Assembly: GCA_018340805.1 (NCBI GenBank)
Contig: JACMZG010001914.1
Location: 11,158,272-11,222,271, forward strand
Source of the DNA: Microvelia longipes
Lineage: Eukaryota; Arthropoda; Insecta; Hemiptera; Veliidae
DNA: 64,000 nt
Direction: 5' to 3'
The notes beneath the pieces were generated by a model. That model made no database searches. It had not been told where the DNA came from and was given only the letters and a program-made list of their open reading frames with translations. This document shows positions 1-11,149 of the stretch, in pieces. Position 1 is the first letter of the stretch. Each line of letters begins with the position of its first letter. A program made the translations under genes and the position numbers.

Positions 1-1331
1 ATGATGCTATTATTCAAATTGGTGTTGTCTGTGTTGTTTTTTATTAACTTGAAAGAAGCTGATCTTTTACCATCATCGACTCATCCTCCTTTTTAAAGTG
101 ACCTTCCTTTTAAGAATAATTCCATAAACATTAGCTGAAATGGTGCCTAAAATGAAAAAAAAGACTTGGTTAAAAAAATAAATTATTACCTTCAATTTAT
201 TTTTTTAAATAAGTTCTTTTTGGCAAAAATATACACACTTTCAAATTATTAAAAGGATTTTTGTCATTTCTCTTATAAATTTTACAAGTATTTAAAAAAA
301 GTTATTTTCCCGAATAAATACACATTTTTAACCCAACATGTTTTATCTGAGGACATTAACACCTTTTTAATAACTAATTATCTTCATAATACCTCCATTT
401 TTCATTAGTAATAACATATTAATTAATTAATTAATGTAATCGTTAAGCTCTTGTTTTAGATTAATTATTATGATGCTTCTGGAAGCATTTTTTTTCAAGT
501 TTCATTTAATATTAGTGAAAGCTCTTTTATGTTCATTATTTTATAAGCTAATTCCACCTCTCATGTTACCAATGGTTATTTTATTAGTGTTTGTTTTATT
601 ATTACAATATTTTAATTTATTATATTTTTCATTATTAGTATATTTTAATTATATAGGACTCAGATATTCTTTGAAGGATTTATCTACTTGTTATTTATTT
701 ATTTTGTCTGAAAATCGTAATCAGTCAGTGAAACTTATTAGTCCGAAGTATCCAAAGGTGTGCTCTATTTACAAGACTTGACCTCCTAACCCCTAGTACC
801 TACTAAGCAGAAAATTTTATTTTTACCACCAACAATATAAAATCCTCTCTCTTCAAGAGAAGAAATCAAAGGACGTGCCCCTCGGTCACTGATGCATCTA
901 GCGGTAGTCCCGCGACCTACTGATGCAGTTATGAATCTTCTGGGCCTTGTATCTTCTGTTTAATACAAATCCAACAAATGCTTCTTTGAGTCTTACTTAA
1001 AACACAACCCTATAACCTCACCTATTACTGTCAAGACGTACGTTTCCTCCTGAAATAGTGCTGCTTTAGACTAGAATAGATGACAGGTTTAAGAAGTGCC
1101 GACTCTATTCTGACGCAGACAGCAAGGCAGGCTTTTAACTAAACAATAAAATGGCCCTATTTGACGAAATATCATAAGACCTTTTCTTTAAACCTATAAA
1201 GTTAATAATAAAGTTATTAATAAATTTTATTTTTTAATAAAAAAAATAATTAAAATTCCTGAGTTTTTAAACGAATAACTTTAAGAATTTATCAAACTCT
1301 TACAACAAATTCCTTTCTCATTAAAAGAAAA
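1..1331. other. AT-rich stretch, no gene recognised
   Basis: No conserved coding signal is visible. An open frame of 103 codons at 470-781 (+) encodes only a low-complexity, Leu/Phe-rich peptide as expected from AT-rich DNA, and I do not call it a gene. A patch of more balanced composition at about 880-1140 may be an old transposon remnant but matches nothing I can name. Confidence 0.6.
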
Positions 1332-1336
1332 TATTA
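1332..1336. repeat. Target site duplication of the BEL/Pao element, left copy
   Basis: TATTA directly abuts the left LTR. The same five bases directly follow the right LTR at 8771-8775. A 5-bp duplication is usual for BEL/Pao integrases. Confidence 0.85.
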
Positions 1337-1898
1337 TGTAGGATATTTAAGAACAAAATCTCTACGCCCTATGATTAGAGGGAGAGAGGGAGGTAGAGAT
1401 AAAGAGTTTGAGATATAAAGGCAATATTAATAATTGAGATAGAGTGTAATTATAGCAATCCGTGGCTTACTTGATTTGAAAGAAGACGTGACGTGAAGTT
1501 GACCAGGCCTGGTGAAGCTGAATATCCAAAATTGACCGGAAGCACGGTGTACACAGCACAACAGAGCACAGATTGATATTTAGTTTACGCGACCACAACA
1601 GCACTGATTTCGGCACACGGAAAGTTAAGAAATGAAAATAAGAATAGTTTATAATAAAATAGTGAGATATAATAATATGATAACACTCGGAGAGGAAGAG
1701 GTAAAGAGAACGAACTAAACGGGATCGAGGTTGGTAAAATACAAGATGGCGAGGAAAAGTGTGTGGAAAAAGAGCGGGAAAGGTTAGGAAAATGCGGGAA
1801 AACACGAAGTTACATAATTAAACATAAGAGCGCAGCATACGGGGATACAGTGCACTCTATCGAATATATAAGGAAAAATAAAGATCAAATACTTAACA
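1337..1898 (-). repeat. BEL/Pao 3' LTR (element orientation)
   Basis: A 562-bp LTR, TG...CA on the plus strand, preceded by TATTA. It pairs with 8204-8770. The purine-rich tract abutting it at 1899-1909 supports this as the 3' LTR. Confidence 0.93.
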
Positions 1899-1909
1899 AA
1901 CCCCCCACC
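1899..1909 (-). promoter_or_regulatory. Polypurine tract of the BEL/Pao element
   Basis: Read on the minus strand this is a G-rich run (CGGTGGGGGGTT) ending exactly at the first base of the 3' LTR, the position expected of the plus-strand DNA primer site used in reverse transcription. Confidence 0.7.
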
Positions 1910-2125
1910 GAAACCTATGGTTTCAGAAGAGTTGCAAAAGAAAAGAGACTTGCAAAGCTAAGTAAACAAAATCAACAGCATCCAGCTGAAATAAAGTTCG
2001 AAGAAGAAAAATAAAAGTAAAGAATCTCTTAGAAATAAATCGACAAAACCTTCAAAAGTCGAAAAAGAAGAAAGAAAAACGAAATGAAAATAAACCACTA
2101 ATAAGAGAGAACAAAGAAAAGAAAA

Positions 2126-3328
2126 TTACTTCGAAGGGAGCGGTGCCAGCTTGACCACTGGGCGCAAATATTCTCCCTCAGCTGTCCTGATTGTAACCAC
2201 GGACAACATTATCCTTGCCGGGTGAACTTTTATTATTTTCCTTTACACCAGCAGAGGGGGGGCTTTGTTGTCTCGAAGAAGGACAAGATCCCCTTCCTTC
2301 ACATTAGTTTCATTCTTCGTCCACTTTTGACGTTGAGTGAGAGTTGAGAGGTATTCATTCCGCCATCGTTTCCAAAAGGATTGAGTGATCTGACGTAAAA
2401 GTTGCCATTGAGATAACCGGTTTGTAGGTATGTCAGTATGATCTAACTCAGGCACAGCAGTAAGTTCGCATCCTATTAAAAAGTGTCCAGGAGTGAGGAC
2501 TTCTATCTCTGAAGGGTCAGATGAGAGAGGGCAAAGAGGACGAGAGTTTAACACCGCCTCTACCTTATCAAAGATGGTGGTCAGCTGTTCATAGGTAAGA
2601 CGATGTTCTCCAACCACTCTCCGTAAAAGGTGTTTAGCAGATTTTATACCTGCTTCCCAAATTCCTCCGAAATGAGGAGCAGCAGGAGGATTAAAATTCC
2701 ACGTGATGGACTGGTTGGCTAAATAGTTACTTATAGCATCACCGGTAGCAGGTCGAGCAAAGAACTCTTGTACTTCTGATAGGTACCGATGTGCTCCAAC
2801 GTAGTTAGTGCCACAATCACTATATACCACTGAGCACTTTCCCCTGCGACTGGTAAACCTATCAAAAGCAGCGAGGAAAGCTTCAGTGGACAGGTCAGAC
2901 ACTATTTCTAAGTGCACCGCCTTTGTAGAGAAACATATAAACAGGCACAGGTAGGCTTTATAGACCGGAGCTTTCTTACGCATGCTCTCTTTAACTGTAA
3001 ATGGACCACCGAAGTCGGTCCCAACCACAGTAAACGGACGAGATTCGTTAACGCGAGCAAGAGGCAAGTCACTCATATGGGGTTGAATCACTTGAGTGCG
3101 CATCTTAGCACATGGTAAGCACTTAGATAGACGGGATCGAATAGCTTGTCTGGCCGAGAGAATCCAGAACTTGCGTTGAATGGCCGACTGAAGTGCACGA
3201 GGTCCAGAATGAAGAAGTCTGAGGTGTTCATGATCTATAAGACGGTGAGTAAACACACTTTTCTTAGGCAGCAAGATCGGATGTTTGGCATTATGGGTGA
3301 GGTTAGAGTGAGTCAGCCTGCCCCCCAC
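2126..3328 (-). pseudogene. pol: BEL/Pao integrase
   Basis: An open frame of 361 codons (3328-2243), continued in a shifted frame to a stop at about 2126. An N-terminal His/Cys zinc-binding motif is visible (H...H ... CLPCAK). The catalytic core shows GTDFGGPF (first Asp), SDCGTNY (second Asp) and GGIWEAGIKS (Glu), the DDE triad of retroelement integrases. Near the C-terminus EGDLVLLRDN resembles the BEL-specific C-terminal domain (DUF5641). A one-base shift near 2245 separates it from a tail containing VVTIRTAEGEYLRPV, conserved at the end of BEL integrases. The enzyme inserts the DNA copy into the genome and would give the 5-bp duplication seen here. Confidence 0.92.
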
Positions 3329-3466
3329 CCTAAGGACACCGGAACTGTCAAGAAAAGGGAGAGAGAGCGAAGCTTACGGGAGCAGTCCTTGCCTTTACTC
3401 AGATTAGATATGTCAGATGCAAAGTTTTTTGTTGAACAATCTTACTTAAGCACTGCACAGACTGTT

Positions 3467-3979
3467 CTAATTCATTAGCACTGAGCGGACCCTGCTTAGA
3501 TGGTAAAGACGTAGATAAATTATTACGAGCACGCAAAAGCCATGCAGTAATGCGAATAATTCGTTGAAAGGAAGAATATCTAGTAAAGATAAAACATTCT
3601 TCAGGGTCATTTTCTTCCACCACGAAAACAGAAGCTGACGGGGCTTCATCTCTGGTAGATCAGAAATGACGTGTTCAGGGCTGCTTAAAGGCCAGTTTTC
3701 AACTGACAGACTTAACCATGGAGGTCCTGAAAACCAAAGAGGATGTGAAGAAATTTGCTGTGGCATTAGTCCTCGACTGGCGCAGTCCGCAGGATTGTCC
3801 CGGGTTCCCACATGATACCAAAGACTTGGATTTAAAATAGATGTAATTTCGATTACTCTATTAGCAACAAATTGTTTTAAGAGGTGTGGAGGCGTTTTTA
3901 GCCAGGCTAGAACTACAGAAGAGTCAGTAAACGCCATTATTCGAGCAAGATTGCACCTAGAGCTGAAGAGAGGAGACAC
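3467..3979 (-). pseudogene. pol: BEL/Pao RNase H C-terminal part and connection to integrase
   Basis: A 170-codon frame containing FTDSSVVLAWL and WYHVGTRDNPADCASRG, the last conserved blocks of BEL-type RNase H, which removes the RNA strand during reverse transcription. Its last ~40 residues look like out-of-frame translation, and coding-like sequence continues in another frame at 3399-3623. At least one frameshift lies between this block and the integrase frame that begins at about 3328. Confidence 0.85.
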
Positions 3980-5166
3980 ACTTTAAAGAGGTTAGAAAGA
4001 AGAAGAGCGCCACACAACTCCAAACGAGGCACTGAGAGGGTTTTAAGAGGAGCCACACGAGATTTGGCTAATATTATGTGAGTAAAAGAAGAAGCATCAC
4101 AATTTTTCACGTGAAGGTAGATTACTGCTGCGTATCCTCGTTCACTAGCATCAGAAAAGCCCAAAAGATAGTGGTCAGCACGGCTTTCACCTAAGATCAA
4201 ACGAGGGATGTGAACAGCTGAAAGAGCAGAGAAATTGCTAATGAAGGTATTCCAGATTTGTTGTAGATGGTCAGGGATGGTTTCATCCCACCCTACTCCT
4301 GCTAACCATAATTGTTGAATAAGAAATTTAGCAACTATAACAACTGGAGAGAGCCAGCCCATCGGGTCATACAATTTAGAGATGTCCGACAAAATTTCCC
4401 GTTTTGTAGTTCGGGAGTTAAGGGCAGTGATTTTGTAGCTAAAATCATCAGTCGCTGGATTCCACTGCAGTCCAAGAACTTTGATTCGACAATCGTCTTC
4501 TACTGCGTCGAAAGAAAGAGGTGCTAAAACTTGATCTGAAGGAAGAGAGGAAGTTAAAGCTGGGTGGTTAGAAATCCACTTGTGAAGCTCGAAACCAGCT
4601 TTCGAAAAGACTGAGATTAAATCAGACTGTAGCTTTAAGGCTTTGTTTACATTTGATTCACCACTTATCACATCATCCAAATACATCTCTTCTTCAATAA
4701 CTTGAGTCACGCGAGGTAGAGAATGAGTTTCATCAGCTGCAAGCTGCAGGAGAGTCCTACATGCTAGATAAGAGGATGACCGAAGACCCCAAGTTACAAC
4801 TGTAAGTTCATACACCGACACTTCATCTTCAGGAGAGTAACGCCAAAGTATTCTTTGAAATTTAGTTTGATCTGGAAGAACTTTAATCTGCCGATACATC
4901 TTAGTGATATCAGCAGTAAAGGCAACCACATGAAATCTGAACTTTAAGATTATATGGACTATGTCCTGCTGAAGCTTAGGACCTGTATGAAGGATCGAAT
5001 TCAGAGACAGGCCTGAATTAGAAGAGGCTGATCCGTTGAATACTACTCTTGTTTTAGTTGTTGGACTTGAGGGATTAAACACGGCATGATGCGGAATGAA
5101 GTATGAAGCAGTTAAGGAACTAACATTTATTTTCCGCATATGACCAGAATCTTCATAGTCGCGCAT
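3937..5166 (-). pseudogene. pol: BEL/Pao reverse transcriptase and start of RNase H
   Basis: A 409-codon frame. Early residues contain TRVVFNGSA and a FTADITKMYRQI segment (first palm aspartate block). The motif MYLDDVISG is the catalytic YxDD box of reverse transcriptase. From about residue 320, LLGFSDASERGYAA matches the start of an RNase H-like domain, and VPRLELCGALL matches its conserved Glu block. This enzyme copies the element's RNA into DNA in cytoplasmic particles. The frame is lost near 3975 and RNase H coding resumes in the adjacent frame (3979-3467). No start codon is needed, since this is an internal part of a polyprotein. Confidence 0.92.
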
Positions 5167-6731
5167 AGCTGAATGGTAGGATTCCTTGAGAGGGGGTATT
5201 TATTAAGTTTTCTTTCTGTACTTAAAAGACATCGCATAGAATAACCGAAGTTACCACCGAGTAGGTGATAATTATCCTTAAGAAGAATAGGAACTACGTA
5301 CCGTCCGTCTTTATCACGATAATGAGAACTAAAGATTTGTTCACATAATTCAGATTCCGGATCCACGATCTTTTGAGAGGGAGGTTGTTCTATTTCCCAA
5401 AATCTTTTGAGATTATCATCGAGTTGAACTTCTGACACAAAGGCAGAGAGACGCATCGGAGAGGAGATTGATCCCATAATTATCCATCCGAATAAGCTAG
5501 GTAAAGCACTGGGTAAACCATCACCACCGGGTTTAGGATGACCTTTACAAATAAGAGGAAATAATTCTGCACCGATAATTCCATCTAGAGGCGCAGCTTC
5601 ATCGAAGTGAGGGTCAGCAAGAGGAAGATGAGAGAAATTATTTTTTACATTTTCCGGAAGAGAAGTACCTGGAAGTAGACCAGATAAATTATCCATAATA
5701 ACCACTTGAGTAGTAAGTAGAGGAGCAAGTAAAAGAAGAGGTTTTATTACAACTGTAGCAATATCCTTCCGTTGGGTAACATCAGTTTGCCCTAACCCTG
5801 TTACAACAATATCAGTCTTTTTACATGGTAACTGTAATTTCGAGAAGAATTTCTTAGTGAGAAATGAGCACTGTGAACCAGAGTCAACCAGTACTCGAGC
5901 ATTAATAAAGGAACCTGAATAATCCTGTACGTGTACTACAGCAGTCCCCAAAAGAACAGTAGATGGTGATGTAGCAGACTGTAGAGACACAGAACCAAAG
6001 TGATTAGACGATGAAGAGGAAGAGTTAATGTCTAAGTTACGCTGAGGTGCCGGAGAAGAAGATTCATCCACGTGTAAGAGAGTATGATGCAAATTGTTAT
6101 TACAATGAATACAAGACGCTTTGGAGGAACAGATAGAGGCAGTGTGGTTACCGAGGCATCGTATACACCGGTTAAGAGAAGATATTTTATGCTTGCGTTG
6201 AGATACTGACAGCGATCTAAACTGTGGGCAAACATAAATACTATGACCCGCAGTACAACAAGGGCATACTTGAGTATTAGGTTTATTAGTCTTAGTAGAG
6301 GCAGCGGTAGCTACATATGAGCTTTTGTTGAAACACGCCGTCGATTTCCGATCGGTATTTCGCTTCAGAGTTCCTTTTCGTTCCCAAGAACCACGATTAT
6401 CAGCAGAAGAGCGAGGAGAGGTAGTAGAGGTCCGTGAAGTACTGCTAACAGGAGAAGTTAGATTAGAAGCTTCCAGTATTTTACACTGACCACCAAGAAA
6501 AGACAATAATTTTTTAAACGTAGGTAAGGTATCAGCGTTGTTTTCAGACTTTTTGAACTGAGATTCAAAAGTTTTTCTCGTAACTGGATCTAAATTTCTG
6601 AAAGTTAAATGAAATAAAATAAAGTCAGAGAGGTCTTTAACTTGAAGAGCTTCTAAAGCGCGGTACTGCTCACAAAGATTCTCGTAGAAAGATCTAAGTT
6701 TATCATAAGATTCGTTTTTGAGAGGTTCCAT
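5127..6731 (-). pseudogene. gag-pol: BEL/Pao gag C-terminus, zinc knuckles and aspartic protease
   Basis: A 534-codon open frame whose frame is also open upstream of this first Met, to about 6895. Residues ~1-95 continue the Pao gag domain. Residues ~155-225 hold Cys/His clusters (CPCCTAGH..., CIRCLGNH..., CIHC...H) resembling the nucleic-acid-binding knuckles of retroelement nucleocapsid. At ~285 the motif VLVDSGSQCSF is the D-S/T-G active site of a retroviral-type aspartic protease (DUF1758/A17 region), which cleaves the polyprotein. A DGIIGAELF segment follows at ~385. The 3' end overlaps the RT frame by 40 bp at 5127-5166, where the reading frame shifts by one. Confidence 0.9.
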
Positions 6732-6858
6732 GGTTAATAGTCGTTCTACATAATTAGAAGCTAGCTTACGCTTGGATTTATACCTGTCAAGAAGAATATC
6801 TAATGCAACTTGGTAGTTACCATCAGTAGCGGGAAGATGCTTAACCAGGTTTAGAGGT

Positions 6859-7410
6859 TCACCAATGAGTGTGCTTTGAAGATAAGCAATTTTTGAACAG
6901 CAGGGATAGTAGTAGATTATCTACCACACTACAAAATAAATTATACCAGGGAATAAACTTATCTAAACTGCCATCAAAAGTTTGTAACTCAATTTTAGGA
7001 AGTTTGACTGAATCAGAGTTACTATTATTGGAGCGTTGGTTGCTATCTGCATCGTTAGAGGTGTTATCCGCCTTCAGTTCATCGAGGGTAGCGAGACAAC
7101 TGTAATATAAATCATCAAATGATGAGATGGCTTGATGATTTATCTCTCTGTCGGGATCTAAATCAAGTTGTAGCTCATTAATAGTTTCCTCTAGTATGGA
7201 AAACTCATTACGAGTTTCTTCTAAATCACGACAACGGGTGACAAATATCTTAGCATTCTTAGGATCATCAGTTTTCCCTATTAATGCGTAGGCTTGTTGA
7301 ACTCGCTGAAACAGTGTAGCTCTCCTAGAGGTGTGTAATTTTATTTTTGACTCTATCGCGGTTATTTCGTGAGCGGGACGGGAAGGTGTATCCGTAGATG
7401 GCGGCGGCAT
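6859..7410 (-). pseudogene. gag: BEL/Pao gag, N-terminal part
   Basis: A 183-codon frame starts at the ATG of 7408-7410, about 790 bp downstream of the 5' LTR in element orientation. Residues ~15-105 are charged and probably helical or coiled-coil. A Ser/Asn-rich linker follows, then a LPKIELQTFDG segment characteristic of Pao-type gag (DUF1759 region), the structural protein that assembles retrotransposon particles. The frame ends early: near 6895-6905 homologous coding continues in another minus-strand frame (about 6895 to 6732) that runs open into the next ORF. I read this as a frameshift, not a true stop. Either the element is dead or the assembly has an indel error here. Confidence 0.85.
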
Positions 7411-8174
7411 ATTGTCTGCTTGCTATAATAAGTAAAGAAAAGAGGGGGTAAATTACACAAAAAATAAGAAAAAAAGGAAAAATATTCAAGCGACCACTCA
7501 AATGAAAGGGCTTGATGAGACAAGAAAATTAAACTTAATTTGAAAAATATCGAACCACCCTGTGAAAAGATACAACGATTTGAAAAAATCGTTTTCTTTT
7601 GCAATAAATTGTAAATTAATAATTTTAAACCGAAAGAATTTATATTTGTTTACAATTTCGTATAAAGAAACCGTATAAAGAATAAAGGTAAATAAATTAA
7701 AGAAATGTATAAAACTTCTATTGTTTTGACATAAACTGATAAAGATAAGATTACAATGACCCAGGTGAGATCGACGAATTTCTAGAAATGCGTCAAATAT
7801 TATTTTTAATTTAAATTCGCGGGTAAATTTGATAAGAAAGTTTTATATTCAGTTACTTTTTGTGGCAACACTGCGACGCAGTTTTTACGTAACTTCAATG
7901 CACCAATAAAATTAGGAGTACGTAACACTACGAGAAAAATAACGAATGACATAAAACGTTTTTATATAATTTATTATTCGAAAATAAATATATTTGCTCA
8001 GATAACAATAAAATAAAGACGTAATATACTTTATAAGATAAATAATGAGAGAAACTGATATAGTTTAACCGATAGAAGATACAAAGAGGAATAGAATAAC
8101 GAGTAAAATAATTTATTTTTAAGGATAGAGATAGAGATGACTGTATCACTAACAGCGCCAAATTAATTTTAATG

Positions 8175-8191
8175 CGGCAATAGAAGGACCA
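8175..8191 (-). promoter_or_regulatory. Possible primer binding site of the BEL/Pao element
   Basis: On the minus strand, about 12 nt after the 5' LTR, the sequence TGGTCCTTCTATTGCC begins with TGG, the complement of a tRNA CCA end. The tRNA was not identified and the gap from the LTR is longer than usual, so this is tentative. Confidence 0.3.
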
Positions 8192-8203
8192 AAAATAAGG
8201 GTA

Positions 8204-8770
8204 TGTAGGATATTTAAGAACAAAATCTCTACGCCCTATGATTAGAGGGAGAGAGGGAGGTAGAGATAAAGAGTTTGAGATATAAAGGCAATATTAATAA
8301 TTGAGATAGAGTGTAATTATAGCAATCCGTGGCTTACTTGATTTGAAAGAAGACGTGACGTGAAGTTGACCAGGCCTGGTGAAGCTGAAGGTATCCAAAA
8401 TTGACCGGAAGCACGGTGTACACAGCACAACAGAGCACAGATTGATATTTAGTTTACGCGACCACAACAGCACTGATTTCGGCACACGGAAAGTTAAGAA
8501 ATGAAAATAAGAATAGTTTATAATAAAATAGTGAGATATAATAATATGATAACACTCGGAGAGGAAGAGGTAAAGAGAACGAACTAAACGGGATCGAGGT
8601 TGGTAAAATACAAGATGGCGAGGAAAAGTGTGTGGAAAAAGAGCGGGAAAGGTTAGGAAAATGCGGGAAAACACGAAGTTACATAATTAAACATAAGAGC
8701 GCAGCAGCATACGGGGATACAGTGCACTCTATCGAATATATAAGGAAAAATAAAGATCAAATACTTAACA
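8204..8770 (-). repeat. BEL/Pao 5' LTR (element orientation)
   Basis: A 567-bp direct copy of the sequence at 1337-1898. Because the coding strand is minus, this right-hand copy is the promoter-side LTR. It carries 3 extra bases in a GCA run and 2 extra bases near 8390 relative to the other LTR. I saw no substitutions on reading the two side by side. Confidence 0.93.
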
Positions 8771-8775
8771 TATTA
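8771..8775. repeat. Target site duplication of the BEL/Pao element, right copy
   Basis: TATTA immediately follows the CA end of the right LTR and matches 1332-1336. Confidence 0.85.
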
Positions 8776-9052
8776 TAAATTTATATTTTAATGCATTTTT
8801 ATTTTTATTATTTGTAACCAGTATTTTTGCTTTTTCCAGATAGAATAATTCTCCTTGTTATATTATTTGAGGAATTTATTTTCTCGCTCATAAATAATTA
8901 ATTTCTGAGGCTATTGAAATTTATATTAAATTTTCTATATTTACGGGTTTCACAAAAAGAATTTCATAAGCAATGTGAATTTAATTTTTACTTGAAATAT
9001 GCTTAGTTTAGATTGTTCAAAGGCTTAGCTACAGTATTAGGGGGCCCCCGGC
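8776..9052. other. AT-rich spacer
   Basis: No gene, repeat or structure that I can support, apart from the G/C-rich run ending at about 9053 that begins the next repeat. Confidence 0.6.
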
Positions 9053-9235
9053 CGGTAGTATCATTTGATACTACCGAGTGTTGCAAAACGTGAATAGTTG
9101 ACACAATATAATTGTGCGAGAGACACCTAGGAAATGTATCAAGCAAAAAGCAATGCTACATCTAGGGTCTGTCCCATCATTCGATATTCGTCATCATTGA
9201 TGGCTCGACATAATGTCATGTCTCACTCTGTTTCG
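9053..9235 (+). repeat. Dispersed repeat family D, copy 1
   Basis: It begins with a hairpin (GGTAGTATCA TTT GATACTACC) and continues with TTGACACAATATAATTGTG and a GATGGCTCGACAT block. The same blocks appear in reverse order on the opposite strand at 62320-62480, and a shorter copy lies at 9385-9470. The hairpin end suggests a small DNA transposon or foldback family. Confidence 0.65.
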
Positions 9236-9384
9236 TTACGTCTAACTCATCAGGGCGCCGACAGATCCCAAACTTAATCTGACATTTAATTAAAAATTTC
9301 CAATTTCGAAAAATTTAATGGTATTTACCGGAGACTATCGGTGTTCTCTTACCGCCAACATGGCTAGCAAAACATATTTTATTT

Positions 9385-9470
9385 AATACTACCGATGGTT
9401 GCAAAACATGAATAGCTGACACAATATAATTGTGCGAGAGACGCCTAAGAAATGTAACAAGCAAAATGCT
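9385..9470 (+). repeat. Dispersed repeat family D, partial copy 2
   Basis: It repeats the TACTACCGA...TTGCAAAACATGAATAG...ACACAATATAATTGTG blocks of the copy at 9053 with a few substitutions. It then stops and runs into a copy of family A. Confidence 0.6.
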
Positions 9471-9524
9471 GTCGCTTGAAATACATACATACACAAGTAA
9501 GCTTTTTCATATTCCTCATTTATA

Positions 9525-9955
9525 CCGTAGTTATATAGGAAAAGTATTGTATTTGCGAAAAAACCGAAACCGGGATGTCACCGGGATGTTATCCGTTTCA
9601 AGCGTTTTAAGACCTCCTAAGTGGTTTTCACAAATTTGTCTGTCTGTATGTGTGTGTGTCTGTTATCATCGTAGCTCCCAGTATATTCATGCTAATGAGT
9701 TGAAACTTTGTACAAAAATCAGTCTACCGCTGTAGTAGTGCTATTCGGAAATATTTTTTATAACGTCATTAACCCGCAATAATGACTCAGCAAAATGTTC
9801 AAAAAATGATGCGACCGGATTGAAACTTAACATGCATGTAGTCATTTATAAGGCTGACATATGTGCTAAATTTCATCTCATTATCAGCATTAACTCATTT
9901 TTTATCAAATAACTTGTTAACATTTTTTAGTTTTAGTTCTACCTATTAAATACTC
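9525..9955 (+). repeat. Dispersed repeat family A, copy 1
   Basis: Shared landmarks of the family, in order: GGAAAAGTATTGT near the left end, CCGAAACCGGGATGTCAC, AAGTGGTTTTCACAAA, a GTGTGTGTCTGTTATCATCG block, AGTCTACCGCTGTAG and CATTAACCCGCAATAATGA. Full copies end with a block rich in GAAGCGAGTCCGAA and GAGGAAAAGTTCCGAGGTA. This copy lacks the right end. No coding capacity is seen, so it is probably non-autonomous. Confidence 0.8.
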
Positions 9956-11149
9956 AACAAAAAATTAAGTACAGATAATCTCGGAACTTTTCCTCATAAC
10001 ATCAGAGTCCCTAACTGTAAAAAGAATACATTTAAATTTGTTTCTATTGATAAAGAACAGTTTATTTGAAGATACAACAGGTTAGGGAGTTGAGGTTCTT
10101 TGCAAATAAAAGTTCTGTTAAATAGAGCGACTTTTAAAAAAATCCTATTTTCTATGAAGGTTCAAATGGTTACCCATCTTTCAAGTTTGTATAGTTGGTG
10201 TTACTGACTTTTTACACATTTGCTGTAAATTTACCTACACTGTTTTTGAAAAAGAATATCTCACTTTAAATACAAATCTGAGAAAATATATCATCTAATA
10301 ACAATAAAGTTAGTATCTTTATTTGTAATTAATTAATTAATTTTAAATACCATTAAAAATATTAATTATACCTTAATGGTGTTATAAAACACTGTTTTTA
10401 ATTACTCTTAAGAGCTAATCGAAGTCAAAACACTTAATTTTATCAGACTATAAGTTAATGCTTAAATGTATTGAGTTTTAATCCGTTTAAAACGTTATTG
10501 TCTGGGGTTTTTATCAGTGTTTAGGGCGGGCCTGTGCGTGAGTAAGAGCCATGTACTACTGTTTATTGTTATTTTCTCTTATAGGCTTTTTAATAAACTG
10601 ATAGGCATCATTTCAGTACATCCTATTTACTATAAGTTGTTTTGATTACCTGTGAAAATGCCTGTTTTATTCTTTTAAACGAATTTCCATCAGCAAATTT
10701 CGCATATATATTTGTTTAATTAGTAACGCATAATCGTTGTTTAGTAGTGCTATAAAAGATTAATTATCAATTAATAAATTATAATTATAAATAATGATTA
10801 TAATCTTCGTGATTTATTATTGGTTGAAACATTAAGTTAAAATATTCATAACTTGAAAGATTCTATATTTATTAGCAGATGGTAATGTAGGCTGAAGAGT
10901 CTAAAAACAATCCTACATTCATATATTCACGTTTGTATTGCAAATTATATTATAATATCAATCACATAGTAAAACACGTGGTAAAGGAGTTTTTGATTAA
11001 TCACGAAGAGATATTATTAGTAGAGATATTATAAGTAGATATAATATTAGTAGAGATATTTTTTTACACTTAAACCCGTAGGGTCATTTTAGCGTTTTCC
11101 CCTCACTCAAATCTCACTCAACTAATTAACCCCTGAGTTTGTACACATT
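9956..11149. other. AT-rich spacer with a short tandem GTAGAGATATT cluster
   Basis: Mostly featureless. At 11005-11065 the motif TAGTAGAGATATTA recurs four times with small differences, and it resumes after the SINE-like block at 11880-11925, which suggests that block was inserted into it. Confidence 0.55.

Larger units (their letters stand above)
1332..8775 (-). mobile_element. BEL/Pao LTR retrotransposon, complete with LTRs and target duplication, coding region frameshifted
   Basis: A class I retrotransposon lies in reverse orientation. Two LTRs (1337-1898 and 8204-8770) start TG and end CA on the plus strand and are flanked by the 5-bp direct repeat TATTA (1332-1336 and 8771-8775). Between them the minus strand encodes, in order, a Pao-type gag, two zinc-knuckle-like Cys/His clusters, an aspartic protease, a reverse transcriptase with YLDD, RNase H and an HHCC/DDE integrase. 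This domain order and the 5-bp duplication fit BEL/Pao elements, which normally use one long gag-pol frame. Here the frame is interrupted several times. No envelope frame was found. By eye the LTRs differ only by two small indels (2 and 3 bp), so the insertion looks young despite its broken coding region. Confidence 0.95.

Noticed and set aside
470..781. 103-codon open frame on the plus strand
   Set aside because: Leu/Phe/Tyr-rich low-complexity translation of AT-rich DNA, with no motif and no splice context.
880..1140. Coding remnant upstream of the BEL/Pao element
   Set aside because: Composition is more balanced than the surroundings, but all six frames contain stops and no domain could be recognised.
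2912..3478. Plus-strand frames inside the BEL/Pao element
   Set aside because: They are shadows of the integrase and RNase H coding on the minus strand.
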